From the NCBI RefSeq assembly GCF_000427295.1, contig NZ_ATNM01000029.1, forward strand, positions 1-64,000: a stretch of DNA of 64,000 nt, given 5' to 3'. Source of the DNA: Cyclobacterium qasimii M12-11B (GTDB lineage: Bacteria > Bacteroidota > Bacteroidia > Cytophagales > Cyclobacteriaceae). Position numbers and translations under genes: made by a program. The notes below the pieces were generated by a model. It did not search any database, was not told the origin of the DNA, and saw only the letters and a program-made list of their open reading frames with translations. Positions 47,588 to 56,552 of the stretch are shown here, one piece after another; position 1 is the stretch's first letter, and each line of letters begins with the position of its first letter.

Positions 47588-48583
47588 ATGAAACTAACTA
47601 ATACGCAATTACATAACTTCATAGGCAGGATAAAGTTGAAAGAAGAAAACATGCCTAAATACCGTGAACAAGTAAATAATCTTAAAGAAAGACTTGAAAA
47701 AAAGATAATAGAAGATGACAGAACAGGATTAAAAGTTACAAAGTACTTGCTTGCAGGCTCTTGGAAAAAAAGAACAATACTAAGACCAACAGGTGAAAAC
47801 CCTATTGATATTGATTTAGTTTTATACGTTGGAGGAGATGAAAGCTTAAAAAATGACCTAAATAGACTGCATGACTTTATTGTGGGCTATTTAAGAGAAA
47901 TATACCCTAATAAAGATATCGATCGTGATGTAGATGCTGAGGGTAATACAAAGTCAATAACAATAAAATTTAGTGGTACAGGCTTAGAGCTTGACATTGT
48001 TCCAGTTGTCCCTATTCCCAATTCTAACGAATATGTTTGGCAACCACAAAGAGGTGGAGGTGGCAAAAGATATACTACTAGCGTAACTAAGCAAATTGAT
48101 TTTGCAAGGGAAAGAAAAGCGGAAAACACCTCATTCACTTCAATTGTTAGGGCGATCAAATGGTGGAAAAACTATAAAGAGCTAAAACCAATTGGAGATG
48201 ATCCCGGTCTGTCATCCTTTGTAATTGAACTCATTGTTTCTCATTTGGAATTAACAGAAGGAACCGAAAATGATATTGAAACGGGAATAATTAGGTTCTT
48301 TCGATTTGTAAGCGATCCCAACTTCCCAATTATTAAATTTAAAGATGCAATAAATTCTGTTCCTATATTATTTGACAGCCCAGTTTACATTGCAGACCCT
48401 ACAAATAATGATAATAATGCATCAAAGAAGCTTGATAATTCCATTTGGGACGAAATAATACATGAAGCGAATGATGCATTTGATGCGCTCTTTATTGCTC
48501 AATCCAAAATTTCTCAAGGCGATACTATTGAAGAATGGAAACATATTTTCGGGCCAAAATTCAGTATAACCAAAGAAGATTAA
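47588..48583 (+). CDS. CBASS CD-NTase (cyclic oligonucleotide synthase)
   Basis: A 331-residue CD-NTase, the sensor-enzyme that makes a cyclic nucleotide signal after phage infection. The polymerase-beta-like core shows AGSWKKRT (G57, S58), PIDIDLVLY (metal ligands D74, D76) and GLELDIVPVVP (third acidic residue D136). A helical second domain follows, with FTSIVRAIKWWKNY and DPGLSSFVIELIVSHLE. Its neighbours, a HORMA protein and a TRIP13-like ATPase, place it in type III CBASS, typically clade C or D; I do not assign the clade. First gene of a tight four-gene operon. The product nucleotide cannot be read from sequence. Confidence 0.92.
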   Translation: MKLTNTQLHNFIGRIKLKEENMPKYREQVNNLKERLEKKIIEDDRTGLKVTKYLLAGSWKKRTILRPTGENPIDIDLVLYVGGDESLKNDLNRLHDFIVGYLREIYPNKDIDRDVDAEGNTKSITIKFSGTGLELDIVPVVPIPNSNEYVWQPQRGGGGKRYTTSVTKQIDFARERKAENTSFTSIVRAIKWWKNYKELKPIGDDPGLSSFVIELIVSHLELTEGTENDIETGIIRFFRFVSDPNFPIIKFKDAINSVPILFDSPVYIADPTNNDNNASKKLDNSIWDEIIHEANDAFDALFIAQSKISQGDTIEEWKHIFGPKFSITKED

Positions 48584-48585
48584 TT

Positions 48586-49098
48586 ATGTACAATACTTAT
48601 ACTAACACAGGAACTTATACTGTCACAGATATTAGAAAAACCTTTGAAGGTTTCAGTGCTGATTTCAGAATGATTGCTACTAGAACAGGCAAAAGAACCA
48701 TGACCGAAGTAGAATCATTTATAAATGACATTTTAATATGGGCTGAAACTAAAAATCTAGATTATGTTGATATTGCATTAATTGACTCTAATAAAAAACC
48801 AATAAAAGCAGTAAGATACAGAGTGGATGAAAATGGCAAAGCCAATCAAAGCGACAGAGCGGGCAACAATAATGATTGGCAAAATTTACCTAATACAGAA
48901 TTAAGGGCTGTTGTAACCTTTACTAAAAAATGGACAAGCCTTACAGATGAACAAAGAAATGAATTTTTGAAAGCAAACAATTTTAGGTGTAGTTGGGGTC
49001 GATTAGATTTTGATAACTCTTACAATCACTTATCTAAAGATGATGCTCAATTGTATGCAAGTAAAGGATATGAACTTAAAAAAGAAAACTTTAAATAA
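48586..49098 (+). CDS. cap7: CBASS bacterial HORMA-domain protein (Cap7-like)
   Basis: A 170-residue protein matching the bacterial HORMA family 1 pattern: YTNTGTYTVTDIRKTFEGFS, DFRMIATRTGKRTMTEVESF, VDIALIDSNKKPIKAVRYRV, and a C-terminal part with SLTDEQRNEFLKANNF. I start it at the ATG at 48586, 2 bases after the CD-NTase stop; the longer frame from 48535 overlaps the CD-NTase. HORMA proteins close around a peptide motif and then bind and activate the CD-NTase, acting as the infection sensor. There is only one HORMA gene here, as in the simpler type III systems. Confidence 0.88.
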   Translation: MYNTYTNTGTYTVTDIRKTFEGFSADFRMIATRTGKRTMTEVESFINDILIWAETKNLDYVDIALIDSNKKPIKAVRYRVDENGKANQSDRAGNNNDWQNLPNTELRAVVTFTKKWTSLTDEQRNEFLKANNFRCSWGRLDFDNSYNHLSKDDAQLYASKGYELKKENFK

Positions 49099-49982
49099 TG
49101 GCTTCAATATTTGATAATACAATTGACCTTCCAAATGCAGGTATAAAAGAAAGAACAGCCAACCTAATCGGATTTGATGCAAAGTTCCAAAGGATATATG
49201 GGAATCTTAAGTTACTTCTTGACCAAGAAGGTTTGAAGACTTGGAGCAAAAAGCACCATAAAATTGAGTTGCCAATAATCGAACAACTCACAGAACGTTA
49301 TCCCTTGATTATTTTAGCAGGTGATGCAGGTACAGGTAAAACTGTTTCTGCCGAAGCAATCGCCGATAAAATGGTTAGAGAATTAAAGAAAGAAGGTTTT
49401 TTTCTAAAACTAAGCACTAGAGTAAGAGGTGAAGGACTTCACGGGCAAATGGGTAATTTAGTGAATGATGCATTTGCAGAATTAAAAAAGCAGGCAGGAA
49501 AAAAGAGATTAGCATTCTTATTTATAGACGAAGCAGATGCCATTGCTACAACTCGATCAACAATGCAAATGCATCAAGAAGAGAAAGCCGCTGTAAATAC
49601 TTTAATACAAAAAATCGATGAAATACGAGACTTAAAAGGCAGAGCTGTTATTTTCATGTCCACAAACAGACTTCATTTTATTGATGAGGCCATAATTAGA
49701 AGAGCAGCAGTAATTTTAGAATTTGAAAGACCAAATGAGCAAGAGCGTAAAGACCTTTTTGAAAAAAGTTTAACAGGAATTGAGTTTAGCAATCAGGATT
49801 TACAAGAACTTGCTGATTTAACAAGTCCAGAGAAAAACGATAATTTAGGCCATTCATTTTCGGATATTAGATTGAAAATTCTGCCAGAGACAATAGCTTC
49901 GTGTTTTCCTGACACACCTCTTACTTTCCAGATTTTGTGTGAAACCATAAAAAAAATTAAACCAAGTCCTAAAATTGTATGA
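49098..49982 (+). CDS. cap6: CBASS TRIP13/Pch2-like AAA+ ATPase (Cap6-like)
   Basis: A 294-residue AAA+ protein. Walker A is GDAGTGKT (75-82), Walker B FLFIDEADAIA (D144, E145), and sensor-1 is MSTNRLHFID; arginine-finger region IIRRAAVILEFERP. In type III CBASS this remodeler opens the HORMA protein and keeps the CD-NTase off until infection. Its ATG shares a base with the HORMA stop and its own stop overlaps the next ATG by 4 bases, so the operon is translationally coupled. Confidence 0.92.
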   Translation: MASIFDNTIDLPNAGIKERTANLIGFDAKFQRIYGNLKLLLDQEGLKTWSKKHHKIELPIIEQLTERYPLIILAGDAGTGKTVSAEAIADKMVRELKKEGFFLKLSTRVRGEGLHGQMGNLVNDAFAELKKQAGKKRLAFLFIDEADAIATTRSTMQMHQEEKAAVNTLIQKIDEIRDLKGRAVIFMSTNRLHFIDEAIIRRAAVILEFERPNEQERKDLFEKSLTGIEFSNQDLQELADLTSPEKNDNLGHSFSDIRLKILPETIASCFPDTPLTFQILCETIKKIKPSPKIV

Positions 49983-50824
49983 CAACTCGACAATCAAATA
50001 TAATTGTACTTATAATATTTGGAGGTTTTATCCTATATAGGACTATTTTTCCGCCAGATTCCGATGATTCTTTCTCTCAAACTTTCTTTAATATTTCAAT
50101 TGAAATAGTTGGCGGAATATTACTTTTTGGGATTTTGCAGTTTCTTCAAAATATTAATCGATTTTGGTTCTACATTCAAACACAATTTCTTTTAAGAAAG
50201 ATAGATGTTAGATTATCCATTGCATACTTATTTAGGATAAATATTAATGGGAAATTTTTATTAGTGAAGAGTCGTAGAAGGGACTATTATCAACCAGTAG
50301 GTGGTGCTTTTAAAACGTTGCCAGGAGCTGATAAAGTATTTGAAAAACTTGGTGTAAAACCTGATAAATTAGTCGAGACAGAACATGGGATTGCTAAAAG
50401 TGATTTAAGGGTTTATGTTAAAGGAGTGCATATTATCGAGTTTTTAGAATGGTTTAAATCTAAAGAAGATAGAGAAATTTCCCCTTGGAGAGAATTTTGT
50501 GAAGAACTTATATCAACAGATATTTTACCTTGGAAACCATTTAGATATATCGATTATAAGTTTAAAGGAACAGTTCAATCTCCAATTATTAATATGGATA
50601 GTGGAGGAAAGGGTTTGTTCTTGTTTGAAGTTTATGATCTTGTAGTAAATGATGAACAGAAACCTGTTTTAGAAGAACTGCAAAAGCGAGGCAATACGGC
50701 TGAATACGTATGGGTAGATGATTATCTAATTCAAAGGTTGGGGCATGACGAACGTACAAAAGATCAACTTTTTGAGATTGCGCCCCATACAAAATATGCG
50801 CAGAATTTATCTTGGAATAAATAA
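49979..50824 (+). CDS. cap16: CBASS effector: two-helix membrane protein with NUDIX domain (Cap16-like)
   Basis: A 281-residue protein. Two transmembrane helices (about 8-22 and 38-57) are followed by an SMODS-associated NUDIX-type domain: INGKFLLVKSRRRDYYQPVGGAFK (given across about 90-112), then the helix REFCEELI (171-178). The NUDIX box glutamates appear as REFCEEL, but the usual GX5E upstream half is stretched by an insert with LGVKPDKLVETEHGIAK, so it may bind rather than hydrolyse nucleotides. As the last gene it is the likely effector: binding the cyclic nucleotide should make the membrane helices disrupt the inner membrane and kill the infected cell. That mechanism is inferred from related 2TM effectors. 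Confidence 0.85.
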   Translation: MTTRQSNIIVLIIFGGFILYRTIFPPDSDDSFSQTFFNISIEIVGGILLFGILQFLQNINRFWFYIQTQFLLRKIDVRLSIAYLFRININGKFLLVKSRRRDYYQPVGGAFKTLPGADKVFEKLGVKPDKLVETEHGIAKSDLRVYVKGVHIIEFLEWFKSKEDREISPWREFCEELISTDILPWKPFRYIDYKFKGTVQSPIINMDSGGKGLFLFEVYDLVVNDEQKPVLEELQKRGNTAEYVWVDDYLIQRLGHDERTKDQLFEIAPHTKYAQNLSWNK

Positions 50825-50929
50825 GAACTAAAATATTTGAAATAAACTAAAAGCGGATGATATGATAAAAAATGGATAGGGCATAATAATGTATGTTTAA
50901 AATAGGCACGTTAATACTAAACTCAATGC

Positions 50930-51430
50930 TTTTAACTCGTATCATACTATGTGCTTAACCGAAGGTTTAGTGCTTCCAAAGCACCTACTTTTCATATATG
51001 TTTCGAGAGTAACGATCGGCTAAAAAATGGTTACGCAACTATTTATAAGATGGTGGAACCGACCCAACGGTGTTGTTCTACAGGGGAAGCACCAAAACAC
51101 CATAAGGTGCTTTGGTAAAGAGTCAAGGTATTGAGCGTTATGGAAAAGGCCACGTCAAGAACGTAGTCAGGTAATGATAAAGGAGATAAATGCAAATGAA
51201 CCTCTGATGATGTGTCCAGAAAGTGCTTCATTCTGTAAAAGTGGTTGAATTATGACTATCATTACGAGTTTAGTGGTTACCTGTTTATTGACTGGACGCA
51301 AGGCGTCATTTAGGAGGTATGGCCTTTCCCGTATTTTCGGAACCTTTATTCAGGGTTATTTACTGACTTCCCAACAACGGTTAACAATTTAATCGGGAAA
51401 GATTGTTCCACTCCTTTTTTATTTACCCGT
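50930..51430 (+). ncRNA. Structured non-coding stretch, possibly the 5' part of a group II intron
   Basis: About 500 bases with no real frame but several hairpins: GTAAC/GTTAC (51009-51013, 51030-51034), accaaaacacc/ggtgctttggt (51091-51101, 51106-51116), and GACGC-aag-GCGTC (51295-51307). It is more GC-rich than its surroundings. The overall texture (dense short stems, gaaccgacccaacgg, actggacgcaag) recalls the 5' half of a group II intron RNA. No reverse transcriptase gene and no domain V hairpin were found, so at best it is a remnant. Strand is a guess. Confidence 0.3.
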
Positions 51431-51573
51431 CGGAGAGGCAGTATAAAGGAGTGTTTTACAAGAAAAAGAAAAGCTCAATATAAAATTAAGTAATTGTATA
51501 AGCTTTAGTAATAGTTGTTTTGTGTACTTCTAAAAATTGGCGCTTAAGTGATGTGGGTATTTTGAAAAAGAAT

Positions 51574-52367
51574 ATGGGAAAAGAAAAAGTATGTTTTATA
51601 ATAATGCCTATTTCTGACCAAGAAGGATATGAAAAAGGACATTTTTCACGTGTTTACAAGCATTTAATTGTTCCAGCATGCGAAAGAGCTGGATTTAAAC
51701 CTATAAGGGCGGATGATGAAGTTAAAACAAATTATATTGTAATTGATATAATAAGAAAGATTTTGGATTCTGATATAGTTCTCGCTGATTTAAGTGCTAA
51801 AAATCCTAATGTAATGTATGAATTAGGTATTAGGCAGGCATTCAATAAAAAACAACGTTAATAAAGGACAATAGAACCTCGAGAGTATTCGATATACAAG
51901 GATTAAGAACAATAGATTACGACGAGAGTTTGAGAATTGATGAAGTGCAAAATAAAATTGATATGATTTCCAATGCTCTCAAAGAAACTTTCCATGCGGG
52001 AGACGACGAAATAAATTCTGTACTACAATTGTTGTCGATTAAACCTGCTTCATACCCTGAGTCATTTGAATTATCTAAAGAGTCGAATTTAGTTCTAAAT
52101 GCACTGGAAGGTATATCAAATCGACTTTTAAAAATTGAAGGGGAAAAACCAATTTTTTATAAAACTGAGAAATCGACTTTCAGAATTAATGGAGAAGATT
52201 TTGAATTAGGTCAAGAAATGTATGATTCTGGTAGTAATTTTAATACGATAGGTAAATTTATTTGGGTCGATGGCTCAATAATTTATTATTCAGATAATGA
52301 AAATACAATTAAATCTATAAATGAAGAAAATGATATTTATTCTAGAATAACTTCATTACCCTTTTAG
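51574..52367 (+). pseudogene. TIR-like / nucleoside deoxyribosyltransferase-like protein gene with one-base frame break
   Basis: The first part (from the ATG at 51574) reads EKVCFIIMPISDQEGYEKGH, then DSDIVLADLSAKNPNVMYEL, a fold seen in TIR-like and deoxyribosyltransferase-like effectors. It stops after RQAFNKKQR in an A6 tract (51847-51852). With seven As the frame continues as NKKTTLIKDNRTSRVFDIQG and joins the second open part (from about 51919), giving one protein of about 264 residues. A C-terminal part of about 80 residues (KSTFRINGEDFELGQEMYDS) may be a separate ligand-binding domain. A role in NAD or nucleotide cleavage during defence fits its place beside CBASS but is inference. Confidence 0.65.
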
Positions 52368-52540
52368 AAGCAACCCCTAATCAATTAAACTAAAATTTTG
52401 TAAGATAACACATTAATTCATTGTAACCTGGATGGGAATCAATCTCAGCTTGCTTTCCGCTATTGGCATTGCATAGCTCATTATATTTGAAAGTACTAAT
52501 AACCTAGATTTTCAGGCTCTACTTTACAAAACATTTGGAA

Positions 52541-52948
52541 ATGAAATTAAGAAATATTAACGACATACAATCCCTTCCTTCTGTTCTTGGTCTCAAAGAA
52601 TTGAACCAGTATTTGATTCAATTGATTGAGATATTAGAAAATGACAATACAATTTCTCAAGCGCAAGCTGCGGAAGAGATAAACAACTTGATTTCATATC
52701 AATGTTTCAATGAGGAAGGGCTTAGTGAGGAAACCAGCCTTAAGATATTGAATTGGATAAAATCAAATTATGAACCTCAAAATAAAGATTCAATCGAATG
52801 TAATTCAGGAAGTCTTGCCAATCTCAATTGTTATGGTGTAGAGGAATTCATTAACGAAAGAATTGAAAAATCAAATTGGGAATTTGAAAAAAATGAACTT
52901 GTTGATTGTTTGAAGGAAATAAAGGAAAGTAAAAACGGGGGGGAATAA
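52541..52948 (+). CDS. Hypothetical small acidic protein
   Basis: A 135-residue, helix-rich, acidic cytoplasmic protein (start at the ATG at 52541; a TTG two codons earlier is also in frame). Segments such as LKELNQYLIQLIEILEND and EEFINERIEKSNWEFEKNEL suggest a helical bundle. It could be an immunity-type or regulatory protein, but no family was recognised. Confidence 0.5.
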   Translation: MKLRNINDIQSLPSVLGLKELNQYLIQLIEILENDNTISQAQAAEEINNLISYQCFNEEGLSEETSLKILNWIKSNYEPQNKDSIECNSGSLANLNCYGVEEFINERIEKSNWEFEKNELVDCLKEIKESKNGGE

Positions 52949-53042
52949 CTAAGCAATCTAGTAATTTTAAAAGCTTAATCTAAAGCTTATGGACCCATCG
53001 ATGAAACGAAGTTTAGCCAGAACGTTACCACATTTTCGTAAA

Positions 53043-53645
53043 ATGAAACTGAGAATACTAATCATTCTAATCCTGGGACTTCAAATTAGTTGCTCTAAAA
53101 AAGCGAGCAGAAACGAAACTTTAGTATTTAATGAGTCTGAACATTCACCAGAAAGTGGAATGCAATCGACAAATCAAGAATCAAATAACATCTCGGAAAA
53201 GGAGACCGAAGACGATTGCATTTTTGATCTAACCACACAATCGGACGAGTTCATTCAGCACATTCCGGAATTTAAAAATTACACATGGAATGATTCAACA
53301 AAAACAGCAACCATTCTTCTCCAAAACGGTGACACGTTGTATGCTCAAAGAGGAGGTTGTTATCACTTTGGCATTTCAGGAAAACTAGTCAAATTAAATG
53401 ATGATCATTCAATCGATAATATTGACCATTGGCTTGGTGAAGCTAAATGGATAAGCAAACGAATATTGGACGATTCAGACTATCAAGAATTAGAACAAAT
53501 GATAGTATCTAAGAACTACGACCTTGACCTTGATAACGACAGAATTTACATTGCTTTTAAAGGCCATAATTACTCTGAATGGTACTTAACGGTTGAAAGG
53601 CTACATGGAAATACAATTATAGACACAGGGTATTATTTTGATTGA
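53043..53645 (+). CDS. Hypothetical lipoprotein
   Basis: A 200-residue lipoprotein. I use the ATG at 53043, which starts MKLRILIILILGLQISC with the cysteine at residue 17 as lipid anchor; the open frame upstream (to 52989) adds an unlikely basic stretch. After a serine/glutamate-rich linker, a domain with HIPEFKNYTWNDSTKTATIL and RGGCYHFGISGKLVKL follows. No known family recognised. It probably sits in the periplasm or outer membrane. Confidence 0.6.
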   Translation: MKLRILIILILGLQISCSKKASRNETLVFNESEHSPESGMQSTNQESNNISEKETEDDCIFDLTTQSDEFIQHIPEFKNYTWNDSTKTATILLQNGDTLYAQRGGCYHFGISGKLVKLNDDHSIDNIDHWLGEAKWISKRILDDSDYQELEQMIVSKNYDLDLDNDRIYIAFKGHNYSEWYLTVERLHGNTIIDTGYYFD

Positions 53646-53682
53646 AAAAAGAAATAAAAAAATGTGGGCCAAAAATCAAGCA

Positions 53683-54262
53683 TTCTGACAACTGGAATAG
53701 CCTGGTTTATCCCTTCGACAGGCTCAGGGGACAAGCTCATTGAATCACTGTAAGGGTCCGGATTATTTGTGAACTATGGATCCTGGTTATTCCTTTATTT
53801 ATAGCAGCTATTTTTCATCGCTTAAAGGTTTACGGAAGTGATTTTGTCAGCATTGTTGCAGAAAAAAAAGCAACAATACCGCCAAAATCGGGTTGTGCTT
53901 ATCGTTTTGGACCAAGGCTTCACAGCCTTGGCTACAAAAATGACACCCCTATGGGGTTTTGAGATTCGTTAAGTTTAAGCGTATAGATTGCCACCGAAAG
54001 AAATGTTAAGCTTTAAAAACGTTTGAAGGGATTTATAGACATTGACAAGGGACGTATTAAAGCTTATTTAATTGCCACTTTCTTTATTTCTTGCGTTACT
54101 TTTGCCAGTTTTTCTTAAGATTTTATTGGCTCATCTGGATTTCTTGTCGGGGATTCAAAATTTGGAAGCCTAAAACTGAAATTGCCTGATAATTAGTGCG
54201 ATTATAGGCATGTCCTCTGCTAAAATTTAGTTTTATACAAATGTTATTTGGAGTCCAGAAGG
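53683..54262. repeat. Composite repeat: leader, palindrome P copy 7, and tail T
   Basis: It starts with caagcattctgacaactgg and cccttcgacaggctcagggg, which recur before the copies at 56.5 and 59.9 kb. P palindrome at 53840-53889, then the ccaaggcttcacagccttgg and cacccctatggggt hairpins. The tail to about 54262 is related to the tails at 55.7-56.0 and 60.7-61.1 kb and ends tatacaaatgttatttgg. It separates the lipoprotein gene from the second parD. Confidence 0.7.
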
Positions 54263-54374
54263 TTGAAACCGATAGTAATTTCAAGAAATCTTACTTAACT
54301 GATAAAAATCAGGACAATGTTGACATCAATACCAATAATTGGTATATTGAAAAATAAAATAGTAGGAATAGGAA

Positions 54375-54620
54375 ATGGCAAAAAATACTTCAATTACTTT
54401 AGGTGAGCACTTTGAAACCATAATAGAGAAAAGTATTGCTTCGGGAAGATATGCATCGGCGAGTGAAGTAATTAGAGCAGGATTACGTAAAATCGATGAA
54501 GAAGAGCAAAAAATAAATGCTTTAAGAAATGCAATTGAAGCAGGAGAAAATAGTGGCTATATCACTGATTTTGATCCCAAAGAATTCTTAGAAAGAATGC
54601 ATGCAAAACATTCGAAATGA
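54375..54620 (+). CDS. parD: ParD-family antitoxin, second copy
   Basis: An 81-residue ribbon-helix-helix antitoxin (NTSITLGEHFETIIEKSIAS, RYASASEVIRAGLRKIDEEE) clearly related to the parD at 39353. Its stop overlaps the start of the toxin gene by 4 bases (ATGA), the normal coupled arrangement. The toxin itself is broken, so this antitoxin may be an orphan that could still neutralise a related ParE. Confidence 0.9.
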   Translation: MAKNTSITLGEHFETIIEKSIASGRYASASEVIRAGLRKIDEEEQKINALRNAIEAGENSGYITDFDPKEFLERMHAKHSK

Positions 54621-54893
54621 AATTGAAATTCCAATTAAGTAGATTAGCAAATAATGATTTAGAAAACATTTGGGAATATACATTTACAAACTGGTCTTTA
54701 AAACAAGCAGATAATTACCCAAATCAATAACATTTGTATTAACCCGGAACTTGGAAGGCAAATTTTTAGCATAAATCCTAACCACAGAATGATTAAAATT
54801 AATGCTCATTTCATAGTCTATAAAGTAGATGGGGAACTTCTAAAAATCGACCGAATCGTCCTTGAAAGAATGGATATTCCGAATAGAATTTGA
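54617..54893 (+). pseudogene. parE: ParE-family toxin, frame-broken
   Basis: It begins MKLKFQLSRLANNDLENIW and NWSLKQADNY and then stops after NYPNQ. The rest continues in another frame: INNICINPELGRQIFS, HRMIKINAHFIVYKVD and the C-terminal ERMDIPNRI. Compared with ParE at 39596, a few codons after QADNY are missing, so a small deletion has shifted the frame. The product would be inactive. Confidence 0.82.
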
Positions 54894-54974
54894 TGCAAAA
54901 AAGGAGTCCACCTAACAATAAAGAAGCTGTAGCACCTTCATCCTTTCTACTCTTATCCTCTTCGCTGAGGGTGT

Positions 54975-55674
54975 GATTTTGGCGGTATTGTTGCAGAAAA
55001 AAAAGCAACAATACCGCCAAAATCTTGTTGTCCTCCTTGTTTTTACCAAGGCTTTACAGCCTTGGCTACAAAAATGACACCCCTATGGGGTTTGGGGATT
55101 TGTTAAGTTTTGCCGTCAATATTATCAAAGGGAGTAATGCCAAAATCGTATCTTACTTTTTTCTTACTACTAGCATGCACCCATGGCTTTGATATTTTCA
55201 TCTTTACAAATCCTACGGAAATATTGAATACAGGAAGAAAGTTTCTTAGGTGTTTCAAAGTACCCAAGCCCTGAAAGGGCGATATATCAAAGCACAGGGT
55301 GAAGCCCTGTGTTAAGGATCAATGATTTATAACCAAGCCCTGAAAGGGTGTAATACCTATGGTGTGAGTGCCATTTCCTGTAATGGCGATAAAATAGGGG
55401 GTAAATTCCAAGCTCTGAGGGTTGTCCATCCTAATTAAAGGGAAAGTGCAAAGAGGAAATTATATCGCCCCGTCAGGGCTTGTAAAATCGTATGTCTCAT
55501 AACGATGGGCTTCACCCATCGCTGGTAGATATCACCCTTTCAGGGCTCAAAATAAAATAAAAAACAAGCCGACATGGCGAAATATAACAGAGTTGTAACC
55601 GTGGTTCAGGAAATACACATTAAATGATTTTGTCAGCATTGTTGCAGAAAAAAAGCAACAATACCGCCAAAATC
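54975..55674. repeat. Composite unit U, copy 1, bounded by palindromes P 8 and 9
   Basis: Starts with a fully self-complementary P (54975-55024, gattttggcggtattgttgc against gcaacaataccgccaaaatc) and ends with P at 55626-55674 in the same orientation. Between them are ccaaggctttacagccttgg, cacccctatggggt, ccaagccctgaaagggcgat, cacagggtgaagccctgtgt, cgatgggcttcacccatcgc and caccctttcagggctcaaaa. No gene. Confidence 0.82.
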
Positions 55675-56045
55675 GGGTTGTGCTGATCGTTTCGACCAAG
55701 GCTTGACAGCCTTGGCTACAAAAATGACACCACTATGGGGTTTTGGGATTTGTTAAGTTTTGCCGTCAGGACCGCCATAGAAAGTAATGTTATGCTATAT
55801 TGTGTTAGATGGGATTCACGGACTCATATTAGTGGTTCAGGTAAGACAATTGGAATGGATGGTACTTTGTTTATTTCTCGGGTTACTTTTGATTGTTTTC
55901 GTTATAAATTTAGGAGCTGCACTGGATTCCTTGTTCGGAATTCTTAATTTGAGAGAGAAACAGACTGTAATCCCCTGATTTATAGTACGTATATACAAAG
56001 CTCTAAGGCTAGAATGTGGGTGTATACAGATATTATACTTCACTA
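55675..56045. repeat. Gene-preceding tail T after unit U copy 1
   Basis: Starts with the ccaaggcttgacagccttgg hairpin, then sequence shared with 60746-61095 (ctcgggttact, aggagctgcactgg, ttaatttgagag against matching bases). It ends gtatacagatattatact, 15 bases before the start of the lipoprotein gene at 56060. Confidence 0.62.
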
Positions 56046-56059
56046 AGAAACAACTATTT

Positions 56060-56488
56060 ATGAAAAAATTGATCTTTTCCATTCTGATCGTAACTCTGCT
56101 ACTCGGATGCAATTCTGACAAAACAGAAAAAGAGCAAACTCGAAGTCAAAATTTTAATCTGACACCTTTAGAAGTTGTTAATAATCGTATGGATTTATAC
56201 AATCAACACAACTTTTCTGAATTTATAAAACTTTATGCCAATGATGTTGAAATATACACTTATCCTGATAAATTATTAGGGATAGGAACAGATAACATAA
56301 TTTCTATTTTTGAACCAAAGTTTGCTACCAAATCGATAAAGGTTGAAATCGTTAGTCAAATGAATAACGGTAACTATGTTATTAATCACGAAATCGTTAC
56401 GGAAAAAGGAATTGAGACAAAGTATATTTCTATTTATAAAGTCAAAGATGGATTGATAAAAAGCGTGAAGTTTGTAAGAGATAAATAG
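56060..56488 (+). CDS. SnoaL/NTF2-like lipoprotein
   Basis: A 142-residue lipoprotein (signal peptide MKKLIFSILIVTLLLGC, C17). The mature part matches the NTF2/SnoaL-like cone fold: TPLEVVNNRMDLYNQHNFSE, FIKLYANDVEIYTYPD and YISIYKVKDGLIKSVKFV. Members bind small ligands or act as enzymes, and the ligand is unknown. Alone between two composite repeats. Confidence 0.82.
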   Translation: MKKLIFSILIVTLLLGCNSDKTEKEQTRSQNFNLTPLEVVNNRMDLYNQHNFSEFIKLYANDVEIYTYPDKLLGIGTDNIISIFEPKFATKSIKVEIVSQMNNGNYVINHEIVTEKGIETKYISIYKVKDGLIKSVKFVRDK

Positions 56489-56552
56489 TAATATTTGACC
56501 AAAATTTAAGTTGAATCAAATCTGAATAAAAAAGCGAAAGCATAAAAATTAA

